From Lachnospiraceae bacterium (GTDB taxonomy: Bacteria; Bacillota; Clostridia; Lachnospirales; Lachnospiraceae), in assembly GCA_910574965.1 (NCBI GenBank), contig CAJTDB010000006.1, forward strand, positions 62,001-126,000: 64,000 nucleotides of DNA, in the 5' to 3' direction. Positions 52,470 through 60,938 of this stretch are shown one piece after another. Made by a program: the position numbers and the translations under genes. Positions within the stretch are counted from its first letter, which is position 1. Every line of letters begins with the position of its first letter. The notes under the pieces were generated by a model that worked only from the letters and a program-made list of their open reading frames with translations, searched no databases and was not told the origin of the DNA.

Positions 52470-53324
52470 ATGATACTAAGAAAGACACTGAAAGAAAAAA
52501 AGCGGATCGTTATCAAGGTGGGAACTTCTTCCCTGACGCATTCGGAAACGGGACTTATGGATTTTATCAAGATGGAGAAGTTAGTCCGGGAACTGACAGA
52601 TCTCCATAACCGGGGAAAAGAGGTAGTCCTTGTAAGCTCCGGAGCCATCGCCGTAGGCCGGAAAGCACTGGGACTGAAAGAACGGCCATCCGCTCTCTCG
52701 GTCAAGCAGGCATGTGCATCCGTAGGTCAGGCACGTCTGATGATGAGTTATCAGAAATTTTTCATGGAATACAATCAGGTGGCATCCCAGATCCTCATGA
52801 CCAAAAATACGCTGATTCATGAAGAAAATCGGGAAAATGCGCGGAACACCTTTGAGACGCTTCTGTCCATGGGAGTAATACCAATAGTAAATGAAAATGA
52901 TACAATATCTACCTACGAGATCCGGTTTGGCGACAACGATACTTTGTCTGCCATCGTATCGGCGCTGGTGCAGGCGGATCTTCTGATCCTTCTGTCGGAT
53001 ATTGACGGGCTGTTCACGGATGATCCCAATCGGAATCCGGACGCGAAGTTTATTGAGTATGTGGACCGCATTGACGAACGGTTCCGGAAGATGGCCAAAG
53101 GCTCGGCCAGCGATGTGGGGACCGGAGGCATGTCTACGAAACTGAACGCTGCGAGGCTTGCCACTTCTGCAGGTGCGGATATGATTATTGCCAACGGGGC
53201 GGATATGGGCATCCTTCATCGGATCATAGACGGAGAGCGTATCGGAACGATGTTCAAGGCCAATCGGACAGATGATTTTTACCTGATCGATTATTTAGAT
53301 GCACCTGTGAAAAAGCAGGGATAA
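52470..53324 (+). CDS. proB: Glutamate 5-kinase
   Basis: A 284-residue amino-acid kinase performing the first step of proline synthesis. IVIKVGTSSLT, LVSSGAIAVGRKALG, VPIVNENDTIS-like IPIVNENDTIS, FGDNDTLSAIVSALVQADLLILLSDIDGL and GTGGMSTKLNAARLA are all present. It lacks the C-terminal PUA domain found in E. coli ProB, as in many Firmicutes. The next proline gene, proA, is fused to a folate enzyme 240 bases downstream. Confidence 0.95.
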   Translation: MILRKTLKEKKRIVIKVGTSSLTHSETGLMDFIKMEKLVRELTDLHNRGKEVVLVSSGAIAVGRKALGLKERPSALSVKQACASVGQARLMMSYQKFFMEYNQVASQILMTKNTLIHEENRENARNTFETLLSMGVIPIVNENDTISTYEIRFGDNDTLSAIVSALVQADLLILLSDIDGLFTDDPNRNPDAKFIEYVDRIDERFRKMAKGSASDVGTGGMSTKLNAARLATSAGADMIIANGADMGILHRIIDGERIGTMFKANRTDDFYLIDYLDAPVKKQG

Positions 53325-53364
53325 AGCCGGAGGCTATAGAATAAGATACGGACAGGAGGTATAT

Positions 53365-53586
53365 ATGAACGACGAGAAGATTGCAAGGATCAATGAGCTG
53401 GCAAGAAAGTCAAAGGCGGAGGGACTGACGGAACAGGAGAGAAAAGAGCAGCAGCTTCTGCGGCAGGAATTTCTCGCGGCAGTGAGAGGAAATCTGAAAA
53501 GCCAGCTTGACAGCATTGATATAAAGGAACCAGACGGCACCATTGTAAATTTAGGAGAAAAATATGGAAAAAAACAAAAAAACTGA
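53365..53586 (+). CDS. DUF896 family protein (YnzC-like)
   Basis: A 73-residue helical protein matching DUF896/UPF0291: [44 protein letters not shown]. The Bacillus relative YnzC is a small three-helix protein of unknown role, sometimes tied to SOS. It overlaps the next gene by 23 bases. Confidence 0.9.
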   Translation: MNDEKIARINELARKSKAEGLTEQERKEQQLLRQEFLAAVRGNLKSQLDSIDIKEPDGTIVNLGEKYGKKQKN

Positions 53587-55381
53587 GATTCGTACAGAGG
53601 TAAAAAGACGCAGGGCGGAGGCATCCCCAAAATACCTGCATGAAGCAAGTCTTCGGATTAAGGACCGGTTTGTAAAGACAGAAGCATATGCCAAGGAAGA
53701 GATTCTTCTTGCTTATGTGGATGCCAAGCGGGAGGTAGAGACGAGGCTTATAATGCAGCAGGCATGGGAAGACGGCAGGAAAGTAGCAGCTCCCCGTGTG
53801 GACGGGGACGGAATCATGCACTATTACTATATCGAAAGCCTGGAGGATTTAGAACCAGGCAGCTTTGGCATCATGGAACCAAAGAAGAGCTGTCCGCTTT
53901 GCGAGACGGAAAAAGGGCTTCTGCTCATGCCCGGAGTGGCTTTTGACGAGCATTGTCACAGAGTAGGGTATGGCGGCGGCTATTACGACCGCTATCTGGA
54001 GCGGCATCCGGGTCTGGTACATATTGCACTTGCATTTGAGTTTCAGGTATTTCCGGAAGTTCCTTTTGAGGATCACGATATCCTGCCGGAACGGATCGTA
54101 ACGGAAGATCGAATCTTAGAACCAAAAGAACCAAAGGGTAAGACGTTAGAGGAGATCGGAAGCCGGGCCAGAGAGGCAGAGCCGGCTCTTCGGATACTGG
54201 GTACCATACAAAAAAATGAGGCGCTTTTGCATACGGCGGATCTTCTGCGGACGATGAGCGGCTATATTCTTATGGAAAATGCAAAGGACGTAGAGAAGGC
54301 AAGAGAAAACGGAATGAATCCAGGGCTTATAGACCGGCTTATATTGAACGAAAGCCGGATCGAAGGCATGGCGGAGGGGCTTTGTCAGGTGGCAGCTCTT
54401 CCGGATCCGGTGGGAGAGGTGCGCTCCATGATGCAGCGTCCGAATGGTCTGATGATCGGGCAGAAAAAGGTTCCGCTGGGCGTTATCGGCATGATCTACG
54501 AGTCCAGGCCCAACGTGACGGCAGATGCCTTTGCCCTTTGCTTTAAAGCGGGCAATGCAGTAATTCTGCGGGGCGGGAGCGATGCGTTCTATTCGAACAG
54601 GGCGATTGTGAAAGTCATCCGTACGGCTCTGAAAGATCAGGGACTTCCTGGGGACGCTCTTCAACTGATCGAGGATACCAGACGGGAAACCGTACAGGAA
54701 TTTATGAAGATGAACCGGTATGTGGATGTACTGATTCCAAGAGGCGGTGCAGGCCTGATTCGCACCGTGGTGGAGAACAGCCGGATTCCGGTCATTGAGA
54801 CAGGCACGGGAAACTGCCATATTTATGTGGATGAGAGTGCAGATCTTGCAATGGCTGTCAGTATTATTTTCAATGCAAAAACTCAGCGCATCGGTGTGTG
54901 CAATGCCTGTGAGTCGCTGGTGGTTCATGAGAAAGTGATAGATGCTCTGCTGCCGCGGCTGAAAGAACGGCTGGACGAAAAGCAGGTGGAACTGCGGGGA
55001 GACGAACGGGCAAGAAGCGCGGCAGAAGGGCTGGTACCGGCAACGGAAGAGGACTGGGGGACAGAGTATCTGGACTATATTCTGTCCGTGAAGACCGTGT
55101 CCGGAATCGATGAAGCCATCGCCCATATTAATCGGTATAATACAGGGCATTCGGAGGCTATTATTACTTCGGATTATGCCAATGCGCAGAAATTTTTAAA
55201 TGAGATCGATGCGGCAGCGGTGTATGTAAATGCGTCCACCCGCTTTACGGACGGCTTTGAATTTGGCTTCGGTGCGGAAATCGGCATCAGCACCCAGAAG
55301 CTTCATGCCAGAGGTCCCATGGGACTGGATGCACTGACCTCCGGCAAATACATCATTTATGGAAACGGACAGATAAGATGA
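53564..55381 (+). CDS. proA: Fusion of 5-formyltetrahydrofolate cyclo-ligase and glutamate-5-semialdehyde dehydrogenase
   Basis: A 605-residue single chain with two complete enzymes. Residues 1 to about 188 are 5-formyl-THF cyclo-ligase (ATP-dependent formation of 5,10-methenyl-THF), with [10 protein letters not shown] and [11 protein letters not shown]. After a short Glu-rich linker, residues about 195-605 form ProA (gamma-glutamyl phosphate reductase), with [29 protein letters not shown] and the catalytic Cys in [14 protein letters not shown]. The frame is continuous with no stop or ribosome site at the junction. It follows proB, which supplies the ProA substrate. The stop overlaps rsmD by four bases. 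Confidence 0.93.
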   Translation: MEKNKKTEIRTEVKRRRAEASPKYLHEASLRIKDRFVKTEAYAKEEILLAYVDAKREVETRLIMQQAWEDGRKVAAPRVDGDGIMHYYYIESLEDLEPGSFGIMEPKKSCPLCETEKGLLLMPGVAFDEHCHRVGYGGGYYDRYLERHPGLVHIALAFEFQVFPEVPFEDHDILPERIVTEDRILEPKEPKGKTLEEIGSRAREAEPALRILGTIQKNEALLHTADLLRTMSGYILMENAKDVEKARENGMNPGLIDRLILNESRIEGMAEGLCQVAALPDPVGEVRSMMQRPNGLMIGQKKVPLGVIGMIYESRPNVTADAFALCFKAGNAVILRGGSDAFYSNRAIVKVIRTALKDQGLPGDALQLIEDTRRETVQEFMKMNRYVDVLIPRGGAGLIRTVVENSRIPVIETGTGNCHIYVDESADLAMAVSIIFNAKTQRIGVCNACESLVVHEKVIDALLPRLKERLDEKQVELRGDERARSAAEGLVPATEEDWGTEYLDYILSVKTVSGIDEAIAHINRYNTGHSEAIITSDYANAQKFLNEIDAAAVYVNASTRFTDGFEFGFGAEIGISTQKLHARGPMGLDALTSGKYIIYGNGQIR

Positions 55382-55935
55382 GAGTGATCGCAGGTACGGC
55401 ACGGAGTATGCCGCTTAAGACCATCCGGGGGACGGATACCAGACCGACCACGGACAAGACGAAAGAGACACTGTTCAATATTCTGCAGTCCCATGTGCCG
55501 GACAGCAGATTCCTGGATTTGTTCAGCGGCAGCGGCGGGATTGCCATCGAAGCCCTCAGCCGGGGGGCAGCCTACGCGGTTTTGGTGGAACAAAATCCGA
55601 GGGCAGTTCAGTGTATGCGGGAGAATGTTGTATTTACCAAGGTGGATGACCGGGCGGAGATCCAAAAATGCGATGTGCTTACGGCGCTTCGGCGGATGGA
55701 AGGACAAAAACCATTTGACATTATATTTATGGATCCGCCCTATGGTCAGGAGATGGAGCAGCAGGTGCTGGCTTATCTTAAAGACAGCACGCTTGCGGAT
55801 TATGACACAGTGATCGTGGTAGAGGCTTCTGTTGATACGGACTTCTCCTGGCTTGCCAAGATGGGCTTTGATGTATATAAATATAAGAAATATAAGACAA
55901 ACCAGCATGTGTTTCTGCAAAAGAAAGAAGGATAA
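55378..55935 (+). CDS. rsmD: 16S rRNA (guanine966-N2)-methyltransferase
   Basis: A 185-residue SAM-dependent methyltransferase acting on 16S rRNA in the 30S subunit. It shows [12 protein letters not shown] at the N-terminus, [15 protein letters not shown], the SAM site [15 protein letters not shown] and the catalytic DPPY at 119-122. The order rsmD-coaD is common in Firmicutes. Confidence 0.94.
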   Translation: MRVIAGTARSMPLKTIRGTDTRPTTDKTKETLFNILQSHVPDSRFLDLFSGSGGIAIEALSRGAAYAVLVEQNPRAVQCMRENVVFTKVDDRAEIQKCDVLTALRRMEGQKPFDIIFMDPPYGQEMEQQVLAYLKDSTLADYDTVIVVEASVDTDFSWLAKMGFDVYKYKKYKTNQHVFLQKKEG

Positions 55936-55939
55936 AGAG

Positions 55940-56434
55940 ATGATTCGAGCAATATACCCCGGAAGCTTTGACCCTGTAACCCTTGGGCATCTGGACATTA
56001 TCAAGAGGGCATCCAAAACAGTGGATGAGCTGATTGTGGGCGTTCTGAACAACGGGGGGAAAACACCGCTCTTTACCATTGATGAACGGGTCGGCATGTT
56101 AAAGGAAGTGACAGGAGAGCTTTCCAATGTAAAGGTTATGTCTTTTTCCGGACTGCTGGTGGATTTTGCAAGGGAAACAAAGGCGAACATTGTAGTAAGG
56201 GGGCTTCGGGCCATCTCGGATTTTGAATATGAGCTTCAGATGGCACAGACCAACCATAAGCTGAATCCTGGTGTGGATACCATGTTCCTGGCTACGGGAT
56301 TGGAGTATTCTTATCTCAGTTCTACGACGGTTAAGGAAGTGGCGTTCTTTGAAGGAAATATCCAGGAATTTGTTCCGGAACCCGTGGTAAAGCGAGTGCA
56401 GGAAAAGGTACAGGAAAAGAAAAACAGACAGTAA
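55940..56434 (+). CDS. coaD: Phosphopantetheine adenylyltransferase
   Basis: A 164-residue nucleotidyltransferase, the penultimate step of coenzyme A synthesis. It has [16 protein letters not shown] (with the TxGH motif at 16-19), [21 protein letters not shown] and the SSTTVKE block near 128. The ATG at 55940, four bases after the rsmD stop, gives exactly the family N-terminus. Confidence 0.97.
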   Translation: MIRAIYPGSFDPVTLGHLDIIKRASKTVDELIVGVLNNGGKTPLFTIDERVGMLKEVTGELSNVKVMSFSGLLVDFARETKANIVVRGLRAISDFEYELQMAQTNHKLNPGVDTMFLATGLEYSYLSSTTVKEVAFFEGNIQEFVPEPVVKRVQEKVQEKKNRQ

Positions 56435-56459
56435 ATATAAATGCAGCCAGGAGATATTG

Positions 56460-57320
56460 GTGAAAAGAAAATTTGTGACAGGTTTTTGTCTGTTTGCGGC
56501 TGTTGTGCTGTTTGGCATGGCTGCATGCAGTCAGAAGCTCGCGGTCCGGTTTTATACGGAAGTCTCAGAAAAAGTGGAGGAGCCTGTGCGTCTGGCGCTG
56601 ATTGCGGACCTTCACAGTACATTTTATGGAGAGGGCCAGGAGGAGCTGGTCCGAATCCTTCAGGAGCAGAAGCCGGACGCAGTGCTTCTGGCAGGGGACA
56701 TTGCAGACGATAAGGTGCCTCACGACGGAACGAAAGTGCTGCTGGAGGCGATTGGTACATCGTATCCTTGCTTTTATGTGACAGGAAATCATGAATACTG
56801 GTCCGGAGAGGAGGAAGCGATCAAGGAGATGATCGCTTCTTACGGCATTACGGTGCTGGAAGGGGAGAGCTGCCTTCTGGATACGGGGGCGCAGACCATT
56901 CGTATCTGCGGCGTAGACGATCCGGACGGGTACGGACAAAGACATCAGTACGATCCGGAAGCTATGGCCGAATGGGAGAATCAGCTCATGCGGTGCCGGC
57001 TTTCTCTGGAAGAGGGGCAGTATTCCGTACTTATCACGCACCGTCCGGAACTGACAGCGTATTATACGCATATGCCGGAAGAGGGGCTTCCGGGTTTTGA
57101 TCTGATTACCGCCGGCCACGCCCACGGGGGACAGGTGCGTATCCCCGGAATTATAAACGGACTGCTGGCACCAAACCAGGGATGGTTTCCCCAATACGCC
57201 GGCGGGCGTTATGAGCTGGGAGATGCGGTTATGATCGTAAGCCGGGGGCTGTGCCGGAACCTGCTACCGCGGGTGTTCAACCGGCCAGAACTGGTGTTTG
57301 TGGATGTGGTGCCGAAGTGA
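56460..57320 (+). CDS. Membrane-anchored calcineurin-like metallophosphoesterase (YkuE/YaeI type)
   Basis: A 286-residue protein. An N-terminal hydrophobic helix (about 5-22) acts as anchor or uncleaved signal. The metallophosphoesterase motifs are complete: IADLHS (Asp, His), LAGDIADD, TGNHEYW, LITHRPE and GHAHGGQVR. Relatives include YaeI/YkuE-type enzymes, some of which act on lipid-linked or wall substrates. GTG at 56460 is preferred (AGGAG six bases upstream) over TTG three bases earlier. Its last codons and stop lie inside copy 2 of the 48-bp repeat. Confidence 0.88.
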   Translation: MKRKFVTGFCLFAAVVLFGMAACSQKLAVRFYTEVSEKVEEPVRLALIADLHSTFYGEGQEELVRILQEQKPDAVLLAGDIADDKVPHDGTKVLLEAIGTSYPCFYVTGNHEYWSGEEEAIKEMIASYGITVLEGESCLLDTGAQTIRICGVDDPDGYGQRHQYDPEAMAEWENQLMRCRLSLEEGQYSVLITHRPELTAYYTHMPEEGLPGFDLITAGHAHGGQVRIPGIINGLLAPNQGWFPQYAGGRYELGDAVMIVSRGLCRNLLPRVFNRPELVFVDVVPK

Positions 57321-57356
57321 CTTTACTCTTTCGCGCCGTCGCGTAGCGGCTTTAAA
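57309..57356 (+). repeat. 48-bp interspersed repeat, copy 2
   Basis: Matches 41268-41315 at 43 of 48 positions. Its start encodes the last residues and TGA of the metallophosphoesterase gene. The internal hairpin is GTCGC-GTA-GCGGC, with a change to a G-U pair that keeps the stem. Confidence 0.8.
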
Positions 57357-57357
57357 A

Positions 57358-57450
57358 CAGCAACAAGGGCAGGAAAGCCGGGAAGGATGTTCTGTCGCCG
57401 AAAAAGAGGAAACATCCTTCCAGATAAAGTGGCTTTCCTGGACTTGCTGC
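57358..57450 (+). repeat. Long inverted repeat in the leader of the DUF4132 genes
   Basis: CAGGAAAGCC (57370) pairs with GGCTTTCCTG (57431), and GGAAGGATGTT (57381) with AACATCCTTCC (57411), around a 19-base loop, with partial outer pairing of GCAACAAG and CTTGCTGC. No T run follows, so it looks like a leader structure rather than a terminator. Confidence 0.8.
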
Positions 57451-57473
57451 GGAACTTTAGATAGGAGAAACAT

Positions 57474-60400
57474 ATGATAACGAATACTAACACAATCCCC
57501 CAGCCGCTGGCAGATGCGCTGGACAGTCTGAAACTGACGGAAAAGAACAAGGAATTGGCAGGCCGGTATCTGGCTCTGTATGTGAAAGAGTCTCCAGAGC
57601 TTTTAGAAGAAGTGGAATATCAGGACTTTTCTCTGTTTACGGATCTGGAGAAAAAGGCCGCTTATACATGGTGCCGGGAGCTTGGCGACCAGGCAGGAGA
57701 GACAGAGCAGGAGCAATTTGCCCGCTATGTGCGTTTTGCGGCGGCGGTGGGAGGTGCTTCTGCCTGCTATGTGCTCATCCGGGGCCTGAATATGGACCAC
57801 ATTGCCAGAAAGCTCACAAAGGAGCAGAGAGCATCCTTCTGGGCAGAATTGTATGCACATAAAGAAAACACGCTGCATCAGGGATTTTTCAGCATATTGG
57901 CCGGTATGGGACGCGAGGATCCGGAAGTGCTGGTGCGCGCGGCATCCTTTTGCCGGGGACAAAATGACGCGGCCCGGATCCTTCTGCTTGGGGAATACCT
58001 CTTCTGTACGGGTCAAAAGGGGATACATAACGAACAGACAGACGCACAGGCGGCAGAGCTGAAGGAGCGGATGCTGCACCGGCTGCCGGAGCTGTTCCAG
58101 GGAAACGGATGCACAGAAAAAGAGCAGTCCATGCTGCGGGATTTTGTTTTGAATGCAAAGGCAAAACAGCCGTTTCCGGAGGAGGTTCTCCTGGTCCTTA
58201 AAGGAAAACAGGGAGAGTGGGATGTACATGCTCTTTTGACCTGCTGCTCCTGCATGGCACTTGAGTACGGGGAAGTTTTCGGTACTTTTCTGCGTCTTCT
58301 GGCTGCTGTATGCACAGAATCCCGAAAGAAGCATTTCCCGAAACTTTGCCGGTATGCGGCGGACCAGGACTGGTTCTATGGGCATTTGCAGTTTTTCCTG
58401 ACCAAGCTTCCCATAAAACCAATCGAATGGATGGAATGGAGCCTTATGACGCGGGAGGAGAGCATCTGGCGGTATATGGTGAAAAACTGTCCGGAGGTAT
58501 TTGCGGATCTGGAGGAACTGTCGCTCTGGTCCTATGACCGGCTGCTGGAAGGCGTCCGGCGGATGGACGATGCACTGCTGTATGAGAAGTGCTATGATGC
58601 AGAGGTGTATCGGCAGAAGGCAGCCGAGGAGCTGTGTACAGACTTCGATACGGGAGCTTCCACGGTCCGGGATTATCTGCTGGGAGAGGCGTCTCTCGAT
58701 CAGGTGCTGCCTTTTGTAAAAGAGTGGCGGAAAAACAGCAGTGGCTATTACGGGGGCAAAAATGACCGGTTAGAAATATTAAGAGATCTCCCGGACCAGG
58801 CGCAGCTCTACCGGCGGGGGCTGGTGATGGAAGGACTTCTGATGCACGGCGCCTTTTTTCGGCATTATATGTTCGATCTGGATTCTGCGGGGATTCGGCG
58901 GGGTCTGAATGCAGAGGAGATCGGGAAGATTCTGGACCTTTTGGGTGAAGAGCAGCTTCCGGTGTCATATCAGTTGGATACACTGGCCTGTATCCATGAG
59001 AGCTGTTCCAGTAAATCCCAGGAAGATTTCCAGAAAGAATGCGTGAAAGTGCTGGAAAATCGAATCAAACAGTGGGGAGAAGCATACAAAAAGTCAGCCA
59101 TAAACGGAGCGGCTATGACGCGCATCTTCTGTATGCTCGCTATGGACCTCCATGGGCAGGAATACAAGGAAGCACTGCTTTCCTGTGCTTCGGACAGTTC
59201 CAAACAAGTCCGGCAGATCCTTCTTGGCATCTACGAAAACCATAGAGAATGGGAACCGGAAATAAAAGAGATGCTTGCATCTAAGAAGCAGAAAGAACGC
59301 CAGATGGCCATTCTTGTACTGAAGCAGTGGGGGGCCGGGCAGTACCAAAAAGAGCTTCAGGAAGCGCTGCAAAAAGAGAAAAACGGGAAGCTGATCGAGT
59401 ATCTGCAAAAGCTTGCGGGTACAGATCCGGGGGATATCGAACTGGAAGAGCTGGCGAAAAACTGCCTGAAAGGCAACCGCAGGCAGAAGATCCTCTGGGC
59501 GCTTGATCCGTCTTTTGAAAATATACATACGGCAGACGGAAAAGAAGCTCCAAAAAACTATGTGCCGGCGATTCTGGTCTGTTATGCTTCCATGGAAGTT
59601 CCAGGTCTTCCCAAAGACGCTGTAAAGCTGGCCGATGCGCTTCATAAAGCGGAGCTTTCCGCATACATGAGAGAACTGTACCAAAAGTGGCTGGACCAGG
59701 GGGCAGAGGCAAAGAAGAAATGGGTCCTGTATGCGGCGTCTGTCCACGGGGGCAGAGAAATGGTTCCCCTGCTGTATCGGTTGATAAAAGAACTGCCTGC
59801 AAAGTCCAGGGGAGCTATGGCGGTGGAAGCCGTCCGGGCGCTGACTCTGAACGGGACGTCGGAAGCGCTTCTTCTGGTGGACCAGATTTCCAGAAAATTC
59901 AAATACCGGCAGGTGAAAAAAGGGGCGCAAGAGGCGCTGGCAAACGCGGCCGCAGAGCTTGGGATCAGCCGGGAGGAGCTGGAGGATCGGATCATTCCGG
60001 ACCTTGGCTTTGATGAAAAAATGGAACGGGTGTTCGATTACGGAACACGGAAATTTATCGTGCGGCTGACTCCGGTGCTGGAGACAGAGGTACTTGGAGA
60101 AAATAACAAACGTATGAAAAATATACCTGCGCCCGGCAGGCAGGACGATCCGGAGAAGGCAGAAGCGGCCCGCAGGGCATACCGGGAAATGAAAAAGCAG
60201 TTGAAGACTGTGGCGGCGGCTCAGAAGCTGCGGTTTGAGCAGGTCCTTATGACCGGAAGGACCTGGTCTGCTGTGCGCTGGAAGGAGCTGTTTGTAAACA
60301 ATCCTCTTATGCATCGGTTTTCCATAGGACTTATATGGGGTGTATACGAAGGGGATGCCTTAAAAGAGACATTTCGGTATATGGAAGACGGAACATTTAA

Positions 60401-60926
60401 TACGATGGAAGAAGAAACTTACACCTTTAAAGAGGGAGACAGCATCGGACTGGTACATCCGGCAGAGCTGTCCGAAGAGGAGCGGGAAGCCTGGAAAGAA
60501 CAGCTCTCGGATTATGAGATCACACAGCCGGTGGACCAGCTCGCCCGTCCGGTCTTTCTGCTAAAAGAAGAAGAGCGGGCAGAGAGCTTTTTGTCCCGCT
60601 TTCAAGGAACCGTTGTCAATGTCTTGTCGCTCTCCGGGAAACTGCTCCGGCAGGGATGGTACCGGGGACCGGTGGGGGACAACGGAGAGTACAGCACTTT
60701 CTGCCGGGAAGATGGAAAGATAGGAGCAGAACTTTCCTTCTCCGGCTGCGGTATCCAGGAGGAAAATACGAACGTTGTTTTGCGTGAGCTCTCTTTTTAC
60801 AAAAAGCAACTTTCAGAATCCGGAGAGGAGTCGCGGCTGCTGCTTGTGCCGGAGGAAGTGCCGCTTAGATATTTTAGTGAGATTGTGCTTCAGACTGCTT
60901 TGGTGGCCGGGGCAGAGACCATATAA
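57474..60926 (+). CDS. DUF4132 family giant protein 1 (MolR/YehI-like)
   Basis: A 1150-residue soluble protein without signal peptide or membrane helix. Most of the length is alpha-helical with HEAT-like repeats (for example residues about 590-660, where 'LLGIYENHREWEPEIKEMLASKKQKERQM..' style helices recur, and 730-850). The C-terminal part (about 890-1085: KNIPAPGRQDDPEKAEAARRAYREMKKQLKTVAAAQKLRFEQVL, WSAVRWKELFVNNPLMHRFSIGLIWGVYEG) is the DUF4132 domain. In other bacteria such proteins stand beside MoxR-type AAA ATPases and VWA proteins (the yehI-Q neighbourhood in E. coli). Function unknown. GGAG precedes the ATG; a structured leader lies upstream. Confidence 0.82.
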   Translation: MITNTNTIPQPLADALDSLKLTEKNKELAGRYLALYVKESPELLEEVEYQDFSLFTDLEKKAAYTWCRELGDQAGETEQEQFARYVRFAAAVGGASACYVLIRGLNMDHIARKLTKEQRASFWAELYAHKENTLHQGFFSILAGMGREDPEVLVRAASFCRGQNDAARILLLGEYLFCTGQKGIHNEQTDAQAAELKERMLHRLPELFQGNGCTEKEQSMLRDFVLNAKAKQPFPEEVLLVLKGKQGEWDVHALLTCCSCMALEYGEVFGTFLRLLAAVCTESRKKHFPKLCRYAADQDWFYGHLQFFLTKLPIKPIEWMEWSLMTREESIWRYMVKNCPEVFADLEELSLWSYDRLLEGVRRMDDALLYEKCYDAEVYRQKAAEELCTDFDTGASTVRDYLLGEASLDQVLPFVKEWRKNSSGYYGGKNDRLEILRDLPDQAQLYRRGLVMEGLLMHGAFFRHYMFDLDSAGIRRGLNAEEIGKILDLLGEEQLPVSYQLDTLACIHESCSSKSQEDFQKECVKVLENRIKQWGEAYKKSAINGAAMTRIFCMLAMDLHGQEYKEALLSCASDSSKQVRQILLGIYENHREWEPEIKEMLASKKQKERQMAILVLKQWGAGQYQKELQEALQKEKNGKLIEYLQKLAGTDPGDIELEELAKNCLKGNRRQKILWALDPSFENIHTADGKEAPKNYVPAILVCYASMEVPGLPKDAVKLADALHKAELSAYMRELYQKWLDQGAEAKKKWVLYAASVHGGREMVPLLYRLIKELPAKSRGAMAVEAVRALTLNGTSEALLLVDQISRKFKYRQVKKGAQEALANAAAELGISREELEDRIIPDLGFDEKMERVFDYGTRKFIVRLTPVLETEVLGENNKRMKNIPAPGRQDDPEKAEAARRAYREMKKQLKTVAAAQKLRFEQVLMTGRTWSAVRWKELFVNNPLMHRFSIGLIWGVYEGDALKETFRYMEDGTFNTMEEETYTFKEGDSIGLVHPAELSEEEREAWKEQLSDYEITQPVDQLARPVFLLKEEERAESFLSRFQGTVVNVLSLSGKLLRQGWYRGPVGDNGEYSTFCREDGKIGAELSFSGCGIQEENTNVVLRELSFYKKQLSESGEESRLLLVPEEVPLRYFSEIVLQTALVAGAETI

Positions 60927-60938
60927 AAGGAGGCTGTT

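Noticed and set aside
59094-60314. 406-codon open frame on the minus strand
   Set aside because: Antisense to the first DUF4132 gene; composition typical of a shadow frame.
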